Assembly (NCBI GenBank): GCA_031551695.1
Contig: JAVBNG010000057.1
Span: 1 to 25,672 of the forward strand
Length of the DNA: 25,672 bases
Source: JAAYCI01 sp031551695
GTDB lineage: Bacteria; Bacillota; Clostridia; Oscillospirales; Ruminococcaceae
Direction of reading: 5' to 3'
Numbering within the stretch: position 1 is the first letter of the stretch; each line of letters begins with the position of its first letter. Position numbers and translations under genes: made by a program. Shown piece after piece: positions 1-7,523 of the stretch. A model generated the notes under the pieces. That model was not told the origin of the DNA. It saw only the letters and a list, made by a program, of their open reading frames with translations, and ran no database searches.

Positions 1-599
1 ACCGGGCAGCGGCTTTTTACCACAGGCAGGTTCGCCTCGCGCACGGCGCGGGCCACCTCGCGCTCCTCCGCCAGCACGAGGGGGCGGATGGCGGTGATCT
101 CTTTTTTGGACAGCCATGTCACCGGGGAAAAGCAGCCGAGGCGGCCCTCCTGGAACAAATTCATGTAAAAGGTTTCGATGGCGTCGTCCAGGTGGTGGCC
201 AAGGGCAATCTTGTTGCAGCCAAGCTCTTTGGCAAGGTTGTGCAGCGCACCGCGCCGCATTTTGGCGCACAGGGCGCAGGGGTTTTTCTCCTGGCGCGCG
301 TCAAACACCACAGCGCCGATGTTGGTGCGGCGGACCGTGTACTCAATGCCCGCGGCCGCAAACAGAGCCGCAACCGGCCCATAATCCGTTTCCACACCGC
401 CAAAGCAGGGGTCCAGTGTGGCGGCGCAAACGGTGAACCCCGCCTCGTAGTATTGGCGCACATGCTGCAGAGCCATGGCCAGCGCAACGGAGTCCTTGCC
501 GCCGGACACCGCCACGCACACGCGGTCGCCGGCGGACACCATGCCGTAGCTTTGCATGGCTTTGCGCACCAGGCCGTCCAGGCGCTGCATGGCTTTCAT
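1..599 (-). CDS. ttcA: TtcA-family tRNA 2-thiocytidine synthetase (3' end cut off by window)
   Basis: Reading leftward from an ATG at 599, 199 codons stay open to the window edge. The product carries the ATP-pyrophosphatase PP-loop SGGKDS at residues 32-37, a CxxC pair (C108, C111) inside NPCALCAKMRRG, and GHHLDD at 134-139. These are hallmarks of the TtcA/TilS-like superfamily, and the CxxC followed by a basic stretch points to TtcA. TtcA enzymes bind an iron-sulfur cluster and thiolate cytidine 32 of some tRNAs. The last visible residues, SRCP, probably begin the C-terminal cysteine motif, so about the last quarter is missing. A GCGAGG site lies about six bases before the ATG. The cytosolic tRNA-modification role is from family knowledge; a TtcA-like enzyme with a different tRNA target is possible. 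Confidence 0.88.
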   Translation of the reverse strand, partial: MKAMQRLDGLVRKAMQSYGMVSAGDRVCVAVSGGKDSVALAMALQHVRQYYEAGFTVCAATLDPCFGGVETDYGPVAALFAAAGIEYTVRRTNIGAVVFDARQEKNPCALCAKMRRGALHNLAKELGCNKIALGHHLDDAIETFYMNLFQEGRLGCFSPVTWLSKKEITAIRPLVLAEEREVARAVREANLPVVKSRCP

Positions 600-906
600 T
601 GTAGCCTCGCTTTCCAAAGGTTGCGTGTATGAGAGCTATGAGGGCAGTGAATGAATATGGCTGAAATAACAAATAAAACAGACTGAAAATGAATTTAGCG
701 CCAATGACTGCGCAAATTGTGCCAAACAGGGCAGCCATTCGGGCGGAATACTCTTGTGATTTTATCAAATTATGGGCCATCCGTAAAGCACCGGCAAGGT
801 TTCAGCAGGCCGCTGAAATTCAAAATGAGAATGATTGAGAAATAGGGAGTATACAAGCGAAACACAGAGATTAAACCGCACAGATTAAAAAAGTAAAGAA
901 AAAGTG
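600..906. other. Intergenic region without a convincing gene
   Basis: About 300 bases between the divergent ttcA-like and rplM genes. It is AT-richer than its surroundings. A 7-bp hairpin (800-806 with 812-818, loop of five) is visible but has no T-tract. The promoter for the minus-strand gene must lie here, but I could not pick a convincing pair of hexamers. Confidence 0.6.
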
Positions 907-935
907 TTGACTTTGGGCAGGGCCTTTATTATAAT
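907..935 (+). promoter_or_regulatory. Sigma-A promoter of the rplM-rpsI operon
   Basis: A TTGACT -35 hexamer at 907-912 is followed after exactly 17 bases by a perfect TATAAT at 930-935. It sits 53 bases before the rplM start codon, as expected for a strongly expressed ribosomal protein operon. Confidence 0.9.
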
Positions 936-940
936 ACAAC

Positions 941-968
941 TTGCGCCCAAACGTGACGGGCGAAGCGC
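941..968 (+). promoter_or_regulatory. Candidate L13 leader hairpin before rplM
   Basis: In the short 5' leader, CGCCC at 944-948 can pair with GGGCG at 958-962 (loop of nine), and GCGC at 943-946 can alternatively pair with GCGC at 965-968. L13 leaders that bind their own protein product are known in Firmicutes. The position fits, but I cannot confirm a match to the known leader consensus by eye. Confidence 0.35.
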
Positions 969-988
969 GATTTTCAGGAGGATGTAAC

Positions 989-1417
989 ATGAGTACAACA
1001 TTAGCGAAACCCGCCGAAGTGCAGCGGAAATGGTATGTGCTGGACGCAGCCGGCAAGCCTTTGGGGCGCGTGGCCGCGGAAGCTGCCGTGCTGCTGCGGG
1101 GCAAACATAAAACAGATTTTACGCCAAATGTGGACTGCGGCGACCATGTGGTTATCATCAACTGCAGCCAGGCTGTGCTTACGGGCAACAAGCTGGACGC
1201 CAAGTTTTATCGCCGCCATTCCGGCTGGATCAGCGGCCTGAAGGAGACCAGCTACCGCAAGCTGATGGCGGAGCGCCCGGAGTTTGCCATGATGCAAGCC
1301 GTGAAGGGCATGCTGCCGAAGAACACCCTCGGAGCAAACGCCCTCAAACGCCTGCGCACGTTCCCCGGCGAAACGCACAGCCACACGGCCCAACAGCCGC
1401 AGGCGCACACATTTTAA
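989..1417 (+). CDS. rplM: 50S ribosomal protein L13
   Basis: A 142-residue protein, the usual length for L13. It shows the conserved N-terminal segment RKWYVLDAAGKPLGRVA, GKHKTDFTPNVDCGDHVVIIN, and the GMLPKN motif near residue 110. L13 is an early assembly protein of the large ribosomal subunit. I chose ATG at 989 because AGGAGG lies at 976-981, eight bases upstream; an upstream in-frame start at 941 would have no binding site and falls next to the promoter. It is the first gene of a two-gene operon with rpsI, 15 bases downstream, and both share the promoter at 907-935. Confidence 0.98.
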   Translation: MSTTLAKPAEVQRKWYVLDAAGKPLGRVAAEAAVLLRGKHKTDFTPNVDCGDHVVIINCSQAVLTGNKLDAKFYRRHSGWISGLKETSYRKLMAERPEFAMMQAVKGMLPKNTLGANALKRLRTFPGETHSHTAQQPQAHTF

Positions 1418-1432
1418 GGAGGCACGGAACAT

Positions 1433-1831
1433 ATGTATGAGACGAAACCTTATTTTTATGGCACCGGCCGCCGCAAAAGCTCGGTGGCGCGTGTGCGCGT
1501 ATACAACGGCTCTGGCAAGATCACGGTGAACGACCGTGAGCTTGACGATTTCTTCGGCCTGGAAACGCTGAAGCTAATTGTGCGCCAGCCGCTTGTGCTT
1601 ACGGGCAACGCCGATAAATTTGACCTCGTGGTGCGCGTGTCCGGCGGCGGCGTGTCCGGCCAGGCCGGCGCTATCCGCCACGGCCTTTCCCGCGCGCTGC
1701 TGCAGTTCGACGAAGAGCTGCGTCCGGCGTTGAAAAAAGCCGGGTACCTCACGCGTGACCCGCGCATGAAGGAACGCAAGAAGTATGGCTTGAAAGCCGC
1801 GCGCCGTGCGCCGCAGTTCTCGAAGCGCTAA
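1433..1831 (+). CDS. rpsI: 30S ribosomal protein S9
   Basis: A 132-residue protein of normal S9 length. The start YFYGTGRRKSSVARVR, the central GGGVSGQAGAIRHGLSRAL and the C-terminal tail ending QFSKR are diagnostic; in this family the basic tail reaches into the ribosomal P site and touches tRNA. An AAGGAGG site lies about eleven bases before the ATG. It is cotranscribed with rplM, an arrangement conserved across bacteria, and is followed by a strong terminator. Confidence 0.98.
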   Translation: MYETKPYFYGTGRRKSSVARVRVYNGSGKITVNDRELDDFFGLETLKLIVRQPLVLTGNADKFDLVVRVSGGGVSGQAGAIRHGLSRALLQFDEELRPALKKAGYLTRDPRMKERKKYGLKAARRAPQFSKR

Positions 1832-1896
1832 TTCACAATTGGCCTTTTGTATATTCATATGGCAATTTATATGTGCTGACACATATTTTTGAAATG

Positions 1897-1930
1897 GATG
1901 GCGGGCCGCTGGCCCGCCATCTGTTTTTTA
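1897..1930 (+). terminator. Rho-independent terminator of rplM-rpsI
   Basis: A perfect 11-bp GC-rich stem (1897-1907 with 1911-1921) with a three-base loop is followed by TGTTTTTT. It separates the ribosomal operon from the efflux gene starting 29 bases further on. Confidence 0.93.
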
Positions 1931-1958
1931 ACGATAGATCATTGAGCATGGAGGGAAT

Positions 1959-3362
1959 GTGGAAAGCGAGAACAAACTTGGCGTAATGCCGGTGGGGCGC
2001 CTGCTGGCGAATATGTCGTTGCCCATTGTGATAAGCATGTTGGTGCAGGCGCTATACAATGTGGTGGACAGCATTTTTGTGGCACGGCTGAGCATGGAAG
2101 CCATTACCGCCGTAAGCCTGTGCTTTCCCGCGCAAAACCTGATGATTGCGGTGGCTGTTGGCACTGGCGTGGGTGTGAACAGCCTGCTTGCCCGCCGGCT
2201 GGGTGCACGGCAATATGCGGAAGCCAACAAAACAGCCTTGAACGGCATTCTGCTGGCTGTGCTGAGCTGGGCGGCCTTTGCCTTGGCGGGGCTGCTGTTT
2301 TCCGGCGCGTTTTTTGCCAGCTATGCAAAACAGCCCAACATTAGCGCGGATGTACTGGAAATGGGCGAAAGCTACATGTGCATCGTGACGGTGTTTTCCA
2401 TGGGTGTGTTTGGTGAGATCATGTTCGAGCGCCTGCTGCAGGCCACGGGTCGCTCTTTTTTATCCATGGTGTCCCAAATGACCGGCGCGGTGTTGAACAT
2501 CATCCTCGACCCCATTCTCATTTTTGGCCTGCTGGGCGCGCCGAAGCTTGGCGTGGCGGGCGCCGCCATCGCCACTGTGATTGGTCAATTGTGTTCAATG
2601 ATGGCTGCAATCGCATTTAATTTTATATATAACAAAGAAATACATCTGAATTTGCATAAATTTCGCCCTTGCTGGAACACCATCAAGAATATTTATAAGG
2701 TGGGCCTGCCAGGCATTTTGATGCAGTCCATCGGCAGCGTCATGGTGTTTCTGCTCAACACCATCCTTGGCACTTTCGGTGAGATTGCGGTGTCGGTGTT
2801 CGGCATTTACTTCAAGCTGCAAAGCTTCATTTTTATGCCGGTGTTCGGTTTCAACAGCGGCATGATCCCCATCATCGCCTTCAATTATGGCGCAAAAAAG
2901 CCGGACCGGATCGAGAAGACCATCAAGATGGCGCTAGTCATTAACACCTGCATCATGGCGGCCGGTATGCTGCTGTTCTGGGTGGCACCAGAGTTTTTGC
3001 TGCGGCTGTTTGACGCGAGCGACGACATGCTGGAAATTGGCACTACAGCGCTGCGCGTCATCAGCCTGTCTTACGTGTTCGCCGCCGTTACCATAACCTT
3101 TGTAGGGGTGTTTCAGGCTTTTGGGAAAGGCGTATATGCACTTATCATGTCAATTGTCCGGCAGCTGGTGTTTCTGTTGCCGATCGCCTGGGTGTTTTCC
3201 CAAATCGCGGGGCTTGACGCGGTTTGGCATGCGTTTTACATCGCGGAGTTTGTGGCGGTGGTTCTCTCTGTGGTGTTTTATATGCGCGTTCGCAAAAGCA
3301 TTCTTAAGCCCTTGTATGCGGAACAGACAGGGCACGCGGAATTGCAGCAGAAAAAAGCGTGA
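1959..3362 (+). CDS. MATE-family multidrug/sodium antiporter
   Basis: A 467-residue, very hydrophobic protein with about twelve membrane-spanning stretches in two similar halves. The N-terminal part contains SLPIVISMLVQALYNVVDSIFVAR, followed by SLCFPAQNLMIAVAVGTGVG, typical of the MATE transporter family that exports drugs or metabolites in exchange for Na+ or H+. The second half repeats the pattern around VGLPGILMQSIGSVMVFLLN and FGFNSGMIPIIAFNYGA. The start is GTG at 1959; GGAGGG at 1950-1955 is only three bases away, slightly tight, but the next in-frame ATG (1986) has no site. The substrate cannot be deduced. It appears to be monocistronic, between two terminators, and unrelated to the flagellar genes. 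Confidence 0.93.
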   Translation: MESENKLGVMPVGRLLANMSLPIVISMLVQALYNVVDSIFVARLSMEAITAVSLCFPAQNLMIAVAVGTGVGVNSLLARRLGARQYAEANKTALNGILLAVLSWAAFALAGLLFSGAFFASYAKQPNISADVLEMGESYMCIVTVFSMGVFGEIMFERLLQATGRSFLSMVSQMTGAVLNIILDPILIFGLLGAPKLGVAGAAIATVIGQLCSMMAAIAFNFIYNKEIHLNLHKFRPCWNTIKNIYKVGLPGILMQSIGSVMVFLLNTILGTFGEIAVSVFGIYFKLQSFIFMPVFGFNSGMIPIIAFNYGAKKPDRIEKTIKMALVINTCIMAAGMLLFWVAPEFLLRLFDASDDMLEIGTTALRVISLSYVFAAVTITFVGVFQAFGKGVYALIMSIVRQLVFLLPIAWVFSQIAGLDAVWHAFYIAEFVAVVLSVVFYMRVRKSILKPLYAEQTGHAELQQKKA

Positions 3363-3386
3363 GTATGCCTAAAACTTGAGTGTGTC

Positions 3387-3422
3387 AAAAAGCGGCAGGC
3401 GCAAATGCACCTGCCGCTTTTT
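3387..3422. terminator. Bidirectional terminator between MATE gene and comFB-like gene
   Basis: A 13-bp perfect stem (3387-3399 with 3410-3422) encloses a ten-base loop. The core is GCGGCAGG/CCTGCCGC, flanked by AAAAA on the left and TTTTT on the right, so it can end transcripts of both convergent genes. Confidence 0.9.
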
Positions 3423-3430
3423 ATCGTATG

Positions 3431-3967
3431 TCAATGCCGCGGGTTATTTTTCACGGTGGTGAGTGCTTTGATCAAAAGAGAGACAGTCTCCGTGACCATC
3501 TCACGGTCGATGAGCATCTCCTCAGTGATGCGGTTGCTTGGCACATAACGCGGCTGGATCTGATTCAGCGCAAGGCTGCGGGTGTTGTCGCGGCAGGTGG
3601 CGCAGCTGCAGCATTTAAACCGGTTGCTGTACGCGTCGTAGTACCGTTCGATAATCAGTTCAGGCAGGTTGACGGGAAAAACAGGCTCCTCCGGCGCGGC
3701 TGTTGGCAAGTTGGACGGTGCCGGGGCGGGTGGAGTTGCAGATGCGTCTGTTATCGGGCCGGGCTCGGCTTGCTGTTGTGCCCCTTCGGATATAGCAGGT
3801 GCCTGTGCGGGAGGGGCAGCGACTTCAGCGGTTGCACCTTCGGCGGGCACGTCAGTTTCCTCGCCCAACGGCAACACGCCGGCGGGGTCTTCACCCTCCG
3901 GCGCGGCAAAAGACGGCATGATTTTTTTAAACAGTTTTTCCTTATCGATTTCGCCTTTGAGCGGCAT
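3431..3967 (-). CDS. ComFB-domain protein with long disordered linker
   Basis: A 178-residue protein in three parts. Residues 1-20 form a short basic helix (KEKLFKKIM). Residues about 21-95 are rich in Ala, Pro and Glu and look disordered. Residues about 98-175 match the ComFB (late competence development) family: ELIIERYYD, a cysteine cluster CCSCATCRDN (119-128), then LALNQIQPRYVPS. The cysteines could bind metal. ComFB is normally about 100 residues, so the N-terminal extension is unusual. ComFB proteins have been proposed as cyclic dinucleotide receptors with links to motility; I cannot tell from sequence whether this one binds a nucleotide. The ATG is one base after the ParA gene stop and its GGGAGAA site lies inside that gene, so the two are translationally coupled. 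Confidence 0.82.
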   Translation of the reverse strand: MPLKGEIDKEKLFKKIMPSFAAPEGEDPAGVLPLGEETDVPAEGATAEVAAPPAQAPAISEGAQQQAEPGPITDASATPPAPAPSNLPTAAPEEPVFPVNLPELIIERYYDAYSNRFKCCSCATCRDNTRSLALNQIQPRYVPSNRITEEMLIDREMVTETVSLLIKALTTVKNNPRH

Positions 3968-3968
3968 G

Positions 3969-4730
3969 TCAATTCTCCCTGCTTAAAATTTCGTCGGCGA
4001 GAGCGAGATAATCTTTCACGGCGATATTCCGCGGGGAGTAGCGCACGATGTCACGCTGCAGTGCCTGGGCCTCGGTGACGGTGACGGAATTACGGATGCA
4101 AACGTCGAACATGGGCATGCCCAGCTCCCCCGAAACCATTTCGGCCGTGCCGCGCACTTCTGCGGCCAGCGTGGTGCGCGGGGCGTAGCGCGTGAGCAAA
4201 ATGCCCTCCACACGCAGGTTTCGGTTGCAGTTGCGCTGCACATGGCGCACGGTGTCGCTGAGCTGCATGATGCCCTGCAAGCTGAACATGTCACACAGCA
4301 TGGGGACAATGATGCTGTCGGCCGCGGTAAACGCGTTCACCGTAAGCACGCCGAGGGCGGGCGGCGTGTCCACAAGGATGTAATCGTACCGGTCGCGTAT
4401 AGGGCGCAGGGCATTCGCCAGCAAAAATTCGCGCCCAAGGCCCGTGAATTCGAGGTCTGAGCCGCTGAGCAGGATGTTGGCGGGGATGACGCTTGCGATG
4501 CCGGTATCCTGGATGGCGTCTTGCGCGGTGCAGGCGCCTTGCAGCAGTTCATAGCTGGTGGGAACCCCCTCGTTTTCAGCGCTCATGCTGAAGCTGAGGT
4601 TGCCCTGGGGATCAAGGTCTACCGCAAGCACGTGGCGGCCGCGTTTTCTGAACGCGGCAGCCAATGCACCGGTGGTGGTGGTTTTGCCCACGCCACCTTT
4701 TTGATTTGATATCGCAATTATTTTGCCCAA
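3969..4730 (-). CDS. Orphan ParA/Soj-family ATPase
   Basis: A 253-residue P-loop ATPase. It has the deviant Walker A QKGGVGKTT (residues 10-18), Walker A' VDLDPQGN (37-44) and Walker B ILVDTPP (118-124), the full set for ParA/Soj dimerising ATPases that position DNA or protein cargo. The open frame extends upstream, but I place the start at TTG 4730 because GGGGAGGG lies seven bases before it and the homologous region begins right there (GKIIAISNQ). The upstream extension would also run past the promoter at 4782-4810. No ParB gene or parS-like site is seen, which argues against simple chromosome segregation. Cotranscribed with the ComFB-domain gene and divergent from flgM. It lacks the features I would expect of FlhG/MinD, so FlhG is less likely. 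Confidence 0.9.
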   Translation of the reverse strand: MGKIIAISNQKGGVGKTTTTGALAAAFRKRGRHVLAVDLDPQGNLSFSMSAENEGVPTSYELLQGACTAQDAIQDTGIASVIPANILLSGSDLEFTGLGREFLLANALRPIRDRYDYILVDTPPALGVLTVNAFTAADSIIVPMLCDMFSLQGIMQLSDTVRHVQRNCNRNLRVEGILLTRYAPRTTLAAEVRGTAEMVSGELGMPMFDVCIRNSVTVTEAQALQRDIVRYSPRNIAVKDYLALADEILSREN

Positions 4731-4781
4731 ATGTGAGCCCTCCCCGGCACCGCATGCAAATCCATCCCCGTGTTTTCTGAT

Positions 4782-4810
4782 ATTATATAGTTTTTTGCTC
4801 AACTTTACAA
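4782..4810 (-). promoter_or_regulatory. Sigma-A promoter of the parA-comFB operon
   Basis: On the minus strand, TTGTAA (4810-4805) is followed after 17 bases by a perfect TATAAT (4787-4782). It lies about 50 bases before the TTG start of the ParA gene, and supports that start over any upstream one. Confidence 0.8.
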
Positions 4811-4905
4811 GGACATCGCCGAATAACCATGCAGGAGCAATTTTTACGCGTGGTATGTCACACGAAAGAATTGTAACCATTTTGTAATTATTTTTTTCTT
4901 CAGTT

Positions 4906-4935
4906 TCCACAAAATCGTTCGAATATTTATATGAT
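4906..4935 (+). promoter_or_regulatory. Weak candidate promoter before flgM
   Basis: TCCACA (4906-4911) and TATGAT (4930-4935) are separated by 18 bases. The same stretch could instead be read as a poor sigma-28 site (AAAA, 15 bases, TATGATAA). Neither is strong; the operon needs a promoter in this 255-base divergent region. Confidence 0.3.
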
Positions 4936-4985
4936 AATGTAAATGCCCGTGTGCGCAACCGCGCAGCAAAAGGAGGCGACGCAAG

Positions 4986-5306
4986 ATGATCATCAAGTCA
5001 TCACCGGCGTTCGAACAGTACAAAAACACTGTATCTTCGCTTAAAAATTCAAATAACCACGCTGCCCGCGCCCAAGGGGATGGCCGCGTTGCCACGGAAG
5101 GCGCGGCGAACACCGATAAGGTGTCGTTCTCTTCCGGCGCCGCACAAATGGCCGGCGTGGGCCGTTTGGTAACGTCGCTCAGCACCGAGGTGAGCAACAT
5201 GGGCAACACCCAGCGCCTGCAGGAACTGGGCGAACAAGTTCGCCGCGGCACTTACTATGTGGGCACGGGCGCGCTGGCTGATGCCATTTTGGGGCATGCC
5301 GAGTAA
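4986..5306 (+). CDS. flgM: Anti-sigma-28 factor FlgM
   Basis: A 106-residue protein. Its N-terminal half is polar and likely disordered; from residue 44 it has DKVSFSS, then an amphipathic helix and QVRRGTYYVGTGALADAIL, the sigma-28-binding C-terminal region of FlgM. FlgM holds sigma-28 inactive until the hook is finished and FlgM is exported, linking late gene expression to assembly. A GGAGG site lies about nine bases before the ATG. It leads the operon flgM-flgN-flgK-flgL, the same order as in Bacillus. Length is close to the family norm of 90-105. Confidence 0.93.
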   Translation: MIIKSSPAFEQYKNTVSSLKNSNNHAARAQGDGRVATEGAANTDKVSFSSGAAQMAGVGRLVTSLSTEVSNMGNTQRLQELGEQVRRGTYYVGTGALADAILGHAE

Positions 5307-5361
5307 GAGCTGAATAAGAATGGATGAGACACGGGAAACCATAACGAAGTGAGGTTCACAT

Positions 5362-5844
5362 ATGCCGACAGCCACTGCACAGCACGATTATGTGGTGTTT
5401 ATGGAAGGCTACACGGACTTTTTGGACCGGATGCTGAAAGACGAAGGCGAGAAGCTGGCGGCTTTAAGCAGCAACGAATTGCCACGTATAGAGCGTAGCA
5501 TAGCCGTTTCTCAGGCGAATGCAAAACAACTGGAAAATTATGAGCAGCGCCGTATGGGGCTGCAAAGCGCGGCCGGGTACGACGGGCTGACCTTCCGGGA
5601 ATTGATAACGAAAGCGCCGGAAGAGGACAAAGGGCTTTTGCAAAGGCTGTTTGCGCGCTTTGAGCAGGATGTGACGGAGATCAAGCACCAGAACCACAAG
5701 GCGATGGACGTGGCGCGGGACAATATGATGGCCCGCGACCCCGAGGCCGTGCTGGCGGCGGAGAACGAAAGCGAAAATCCTTATAATAAGATGAAGAAAG
5801 CCAGCGCGGAGCAGAACAGCAACATCCTTGAGGCGAAAGTGTAA
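5362..5844 (+). CDS. flgN: Flagellar export chaperone FlgN
   Basis: A 160-residue mostly helical protein with a long N-terminal helix (YVVFMEGYTDFLDRMLKDEGEKLAALSS) and heptad-like patterning, matching FlgN. It sits between flgM and flgK, the usual place for FlgN, which binds the hook-junction proteins FlgK and FlgL in the cytoplasm and delivers them to the export gate. The tail after about residue 125 is polar. A GTGAGGT site precedes the ATG. Sequence conservation in FlgN is low, so the call rests on both length and helical pattern and on context. Confidence 0.85.
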   Translation: MPTATAQHDYVVFMEGYTDFLDRMLKDEGEKLAALSSNELPRIERSIAVSQANAKQLENYEQRRMGLQSAAGYDGLTFRELITKAPEEDKGLLQRLFARFEQDVTEIKHQNHKAMDVARDNMMARDPEAVLAAENESENPYNKMKKASAEQNSNILEAKV

Positions 5845-5871
5845 TCCTGCCCGGAATGATGGAGGACCAAC

Positions 5872-7416
5872 ATGGGAATGCGACCAACTTTTATGGGGTT
5901 TGAGGCGGCGACGCGTGGCTTGATGGCAAGCCAGAAGTCGATTGATATCGTCAACAACAACCTTACCAATATCGGTACCACAGGCTACACGCGCCAGCGT
6001 GCGGACATGGTGTCGTTAACTTCCAGTTCCGTGCGTTCGCGCTATGCGATGAATTCCACCGCGTTTGCCGGCCAGGGCGCCAACGTGTACGGTATTTCCC
6101 AGATCCGTGACACTTTTTTGGACCGGCGCTTCCGCGAAGAATATTCCGACGTGGGGTATTATGATACCACCAGCAGCATTCTGGAAGATTTGACCAATTC
6201 CATCGACGAGATTTCTCCCTCTACCATTTCGAACGCGATGGACAGCTTTTTAAGCGTGTGGAACGACATGCTGGCGAAGACCGGCAGCGATTCGACCAAC
6301 TCGGCAAACCTGTTGGGCAAGGCCAGCACCATTGCGGCGGTGTTCCAACAGATGTCGGCGAAAATAGACAATGTATGGAACCAGCAGGAATACAGCCTGG
6401 GGCAAAACGTCAAGGAGATCAACACCATCCTGAAGCGTATTTCAGAGCTGAACGAGAGCATTTCTCAGGCAAAGTTCAATTGCATGCACGTTGGCAACGA
6501 GACCTACCAGCCGCTGGAACTGATGGACCAGCGCAATGTACTGCTGGATTCCCTGTCCGCATACGGCGACGTGACCTACCAGCTGCAGGACGACGGCATG
6601 GTGAATGTGCAGATGGGCGGCCAGCCGGCGGTGGATGGAAAAAAATACAACACCCTGGGAATGACCACCGACGGCAGCAATTCCGATTTCAAAACGGTGC
6701 GGGTTTTTTGGAACAACAGCGGCGAAGATGTGAAGTTTACTTCCGGCAGCGTGCGCGCGAACCTGGAGATGCTGAACGGCCGCGGCGTGGACGCTACACC
6801 GGGCACCGGCGAGCGGTTTGAACAGGGCATCCTTTACTATAAAGAGAAAATTGACCAGTTTGCCCGCACCTTTGCCGATTCGTTCAACCACCTGATAGAA
6901 ATTGCGGACCCGGCCATGGACCCTGCCGCCGGCTACACGCCGCCGCAGTATAAGCAACTGTTTGTCTTCCAAAATGACACCGGCTACCACGGGGCGTCCA
7001 CATTGCTTGTGAACCCGCAGTGGGATCAGGACTCCACTTACATCCTGAAGGGTTCGCTGGACAAGGCCGTGCATGGCGAGGATTCAAACGGCGACGCGAC
7101 AAAGGCCGTGGATCTCTTCAAAAAGAAGTTGGACTTTGGTGAGTTCACCGGAACCATTGGCGATTACATCGATTTTTACTCGAACATGCGGCTTTCCAAC
7201 AACAAAGAGTTTGCGGACAGCCGGCTGGACACCGCAAGCACCATCTCGGACACCCTGCTTGACCAGATCCAGCAGGTGTCGGGCGTGTCCTTCGACGAAG
7301 AAGGCGTGGACCTGATGATGTACCAAAAGGCGTACAACGCGGTGTCACGCGTATTCACCACACTGGACGAAATGCTGGATAAATTGATCAACAGCACAGG
7401 CACTGTTGGGCGGTAG
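5872..7416 (+). CDS. flgK: Flagellar hook-associated protein 1 (FlgK)
   Basis: A 514-residue protein with the axial-family N-terminal motif GFEAATRGLMASQKSIDIVNNNLTNIGTTGYTRQ at residues 9-42 and the matching C-terminal helix GVDLMMYQKAYNAVSRVFTTLDEMLDKLI. These two ends pack together as the D0 coiled coil in the filament tube. FlgK forms the first junction ring between hook and filament. A GGAGGA site lies just upstream of the ATG at 5872. Length is normal for the family (450-600). It follows its chaperone gene flgN by 27 bases and precedes flgL. Confidence 0.97.
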   Translation: MGMRPTFMGFEAATRGLMASQKSIDIVNNNLTNIGTTGYTRQRADMVSLTSSSVRSRYAMNSTAFAGQGANVYGISQIRDTFLDRRFREEYSDVGYYDTTSSILEDLTNSIDEISPSTISNAMDSFLSVWNDMLAKTGSDSTNSANLLGKASTIAAVFQQMSAKIDNVWNQQEYSLGQNVKEINTILKRISELNESISQAKFNCMHVGNETYQPLELMDQRNVLLDSLSAYGDVTYQLQDDGMVNVQMGGQPAVDGKKYNTLGMTTDGSNSDFKTVRVFWNNSGEDVKFTSGSVRANLEMLNGRGVDATPGTGERFEQGILYYKEKIDQFARTFADSFNHLIEIADPAMDPAAGYTPPQYKQLFVFQNDTGYHGASTLLVNPQWDQDSTYILKGSLDKAVHGEDSNGDATKAVDLFKKKLDFGEFTGTIGDYIDFYSNMRLSNNKEFADSRLDTASTISDTLLDQIQQVSGVSFDEEGVDLMMYQKAYNAVSRVFTTLDEMLDKLINSTGTVGR

Positions 7417-7523
7417 GGACGCCGCCGATTGAGCAGTGACCAATGCCGCGCAAATATTACAGCATTCAGCCGTAAATTTCGACGGCACAAGCGCTGCTTC
7501 GCAACGCAAGGGAGGATTCCAAT

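Noticed and set aside
343..780. A 145-codon minus-strand frame with a hydrophobic N terminus
   Set aside because: Most of it overlaps the clear TtcA-family gene in another frame and becomes Arg/Gly-rich nonsense there; no ribosome binding site was seen.
3380..4078. A 232-codon plus-strand frame
   Set aside because: It is antisense to the ComFB and ParA genes, is rich in Cys, Arg and Gly, and crosses the terminator.
3969..4730. FlhG (flagellar number regulator) as the identity of the ParA-like gene
   Set aside because: The protein is ParA/Soj-like in length and motifs, and there is no flhF beside it.
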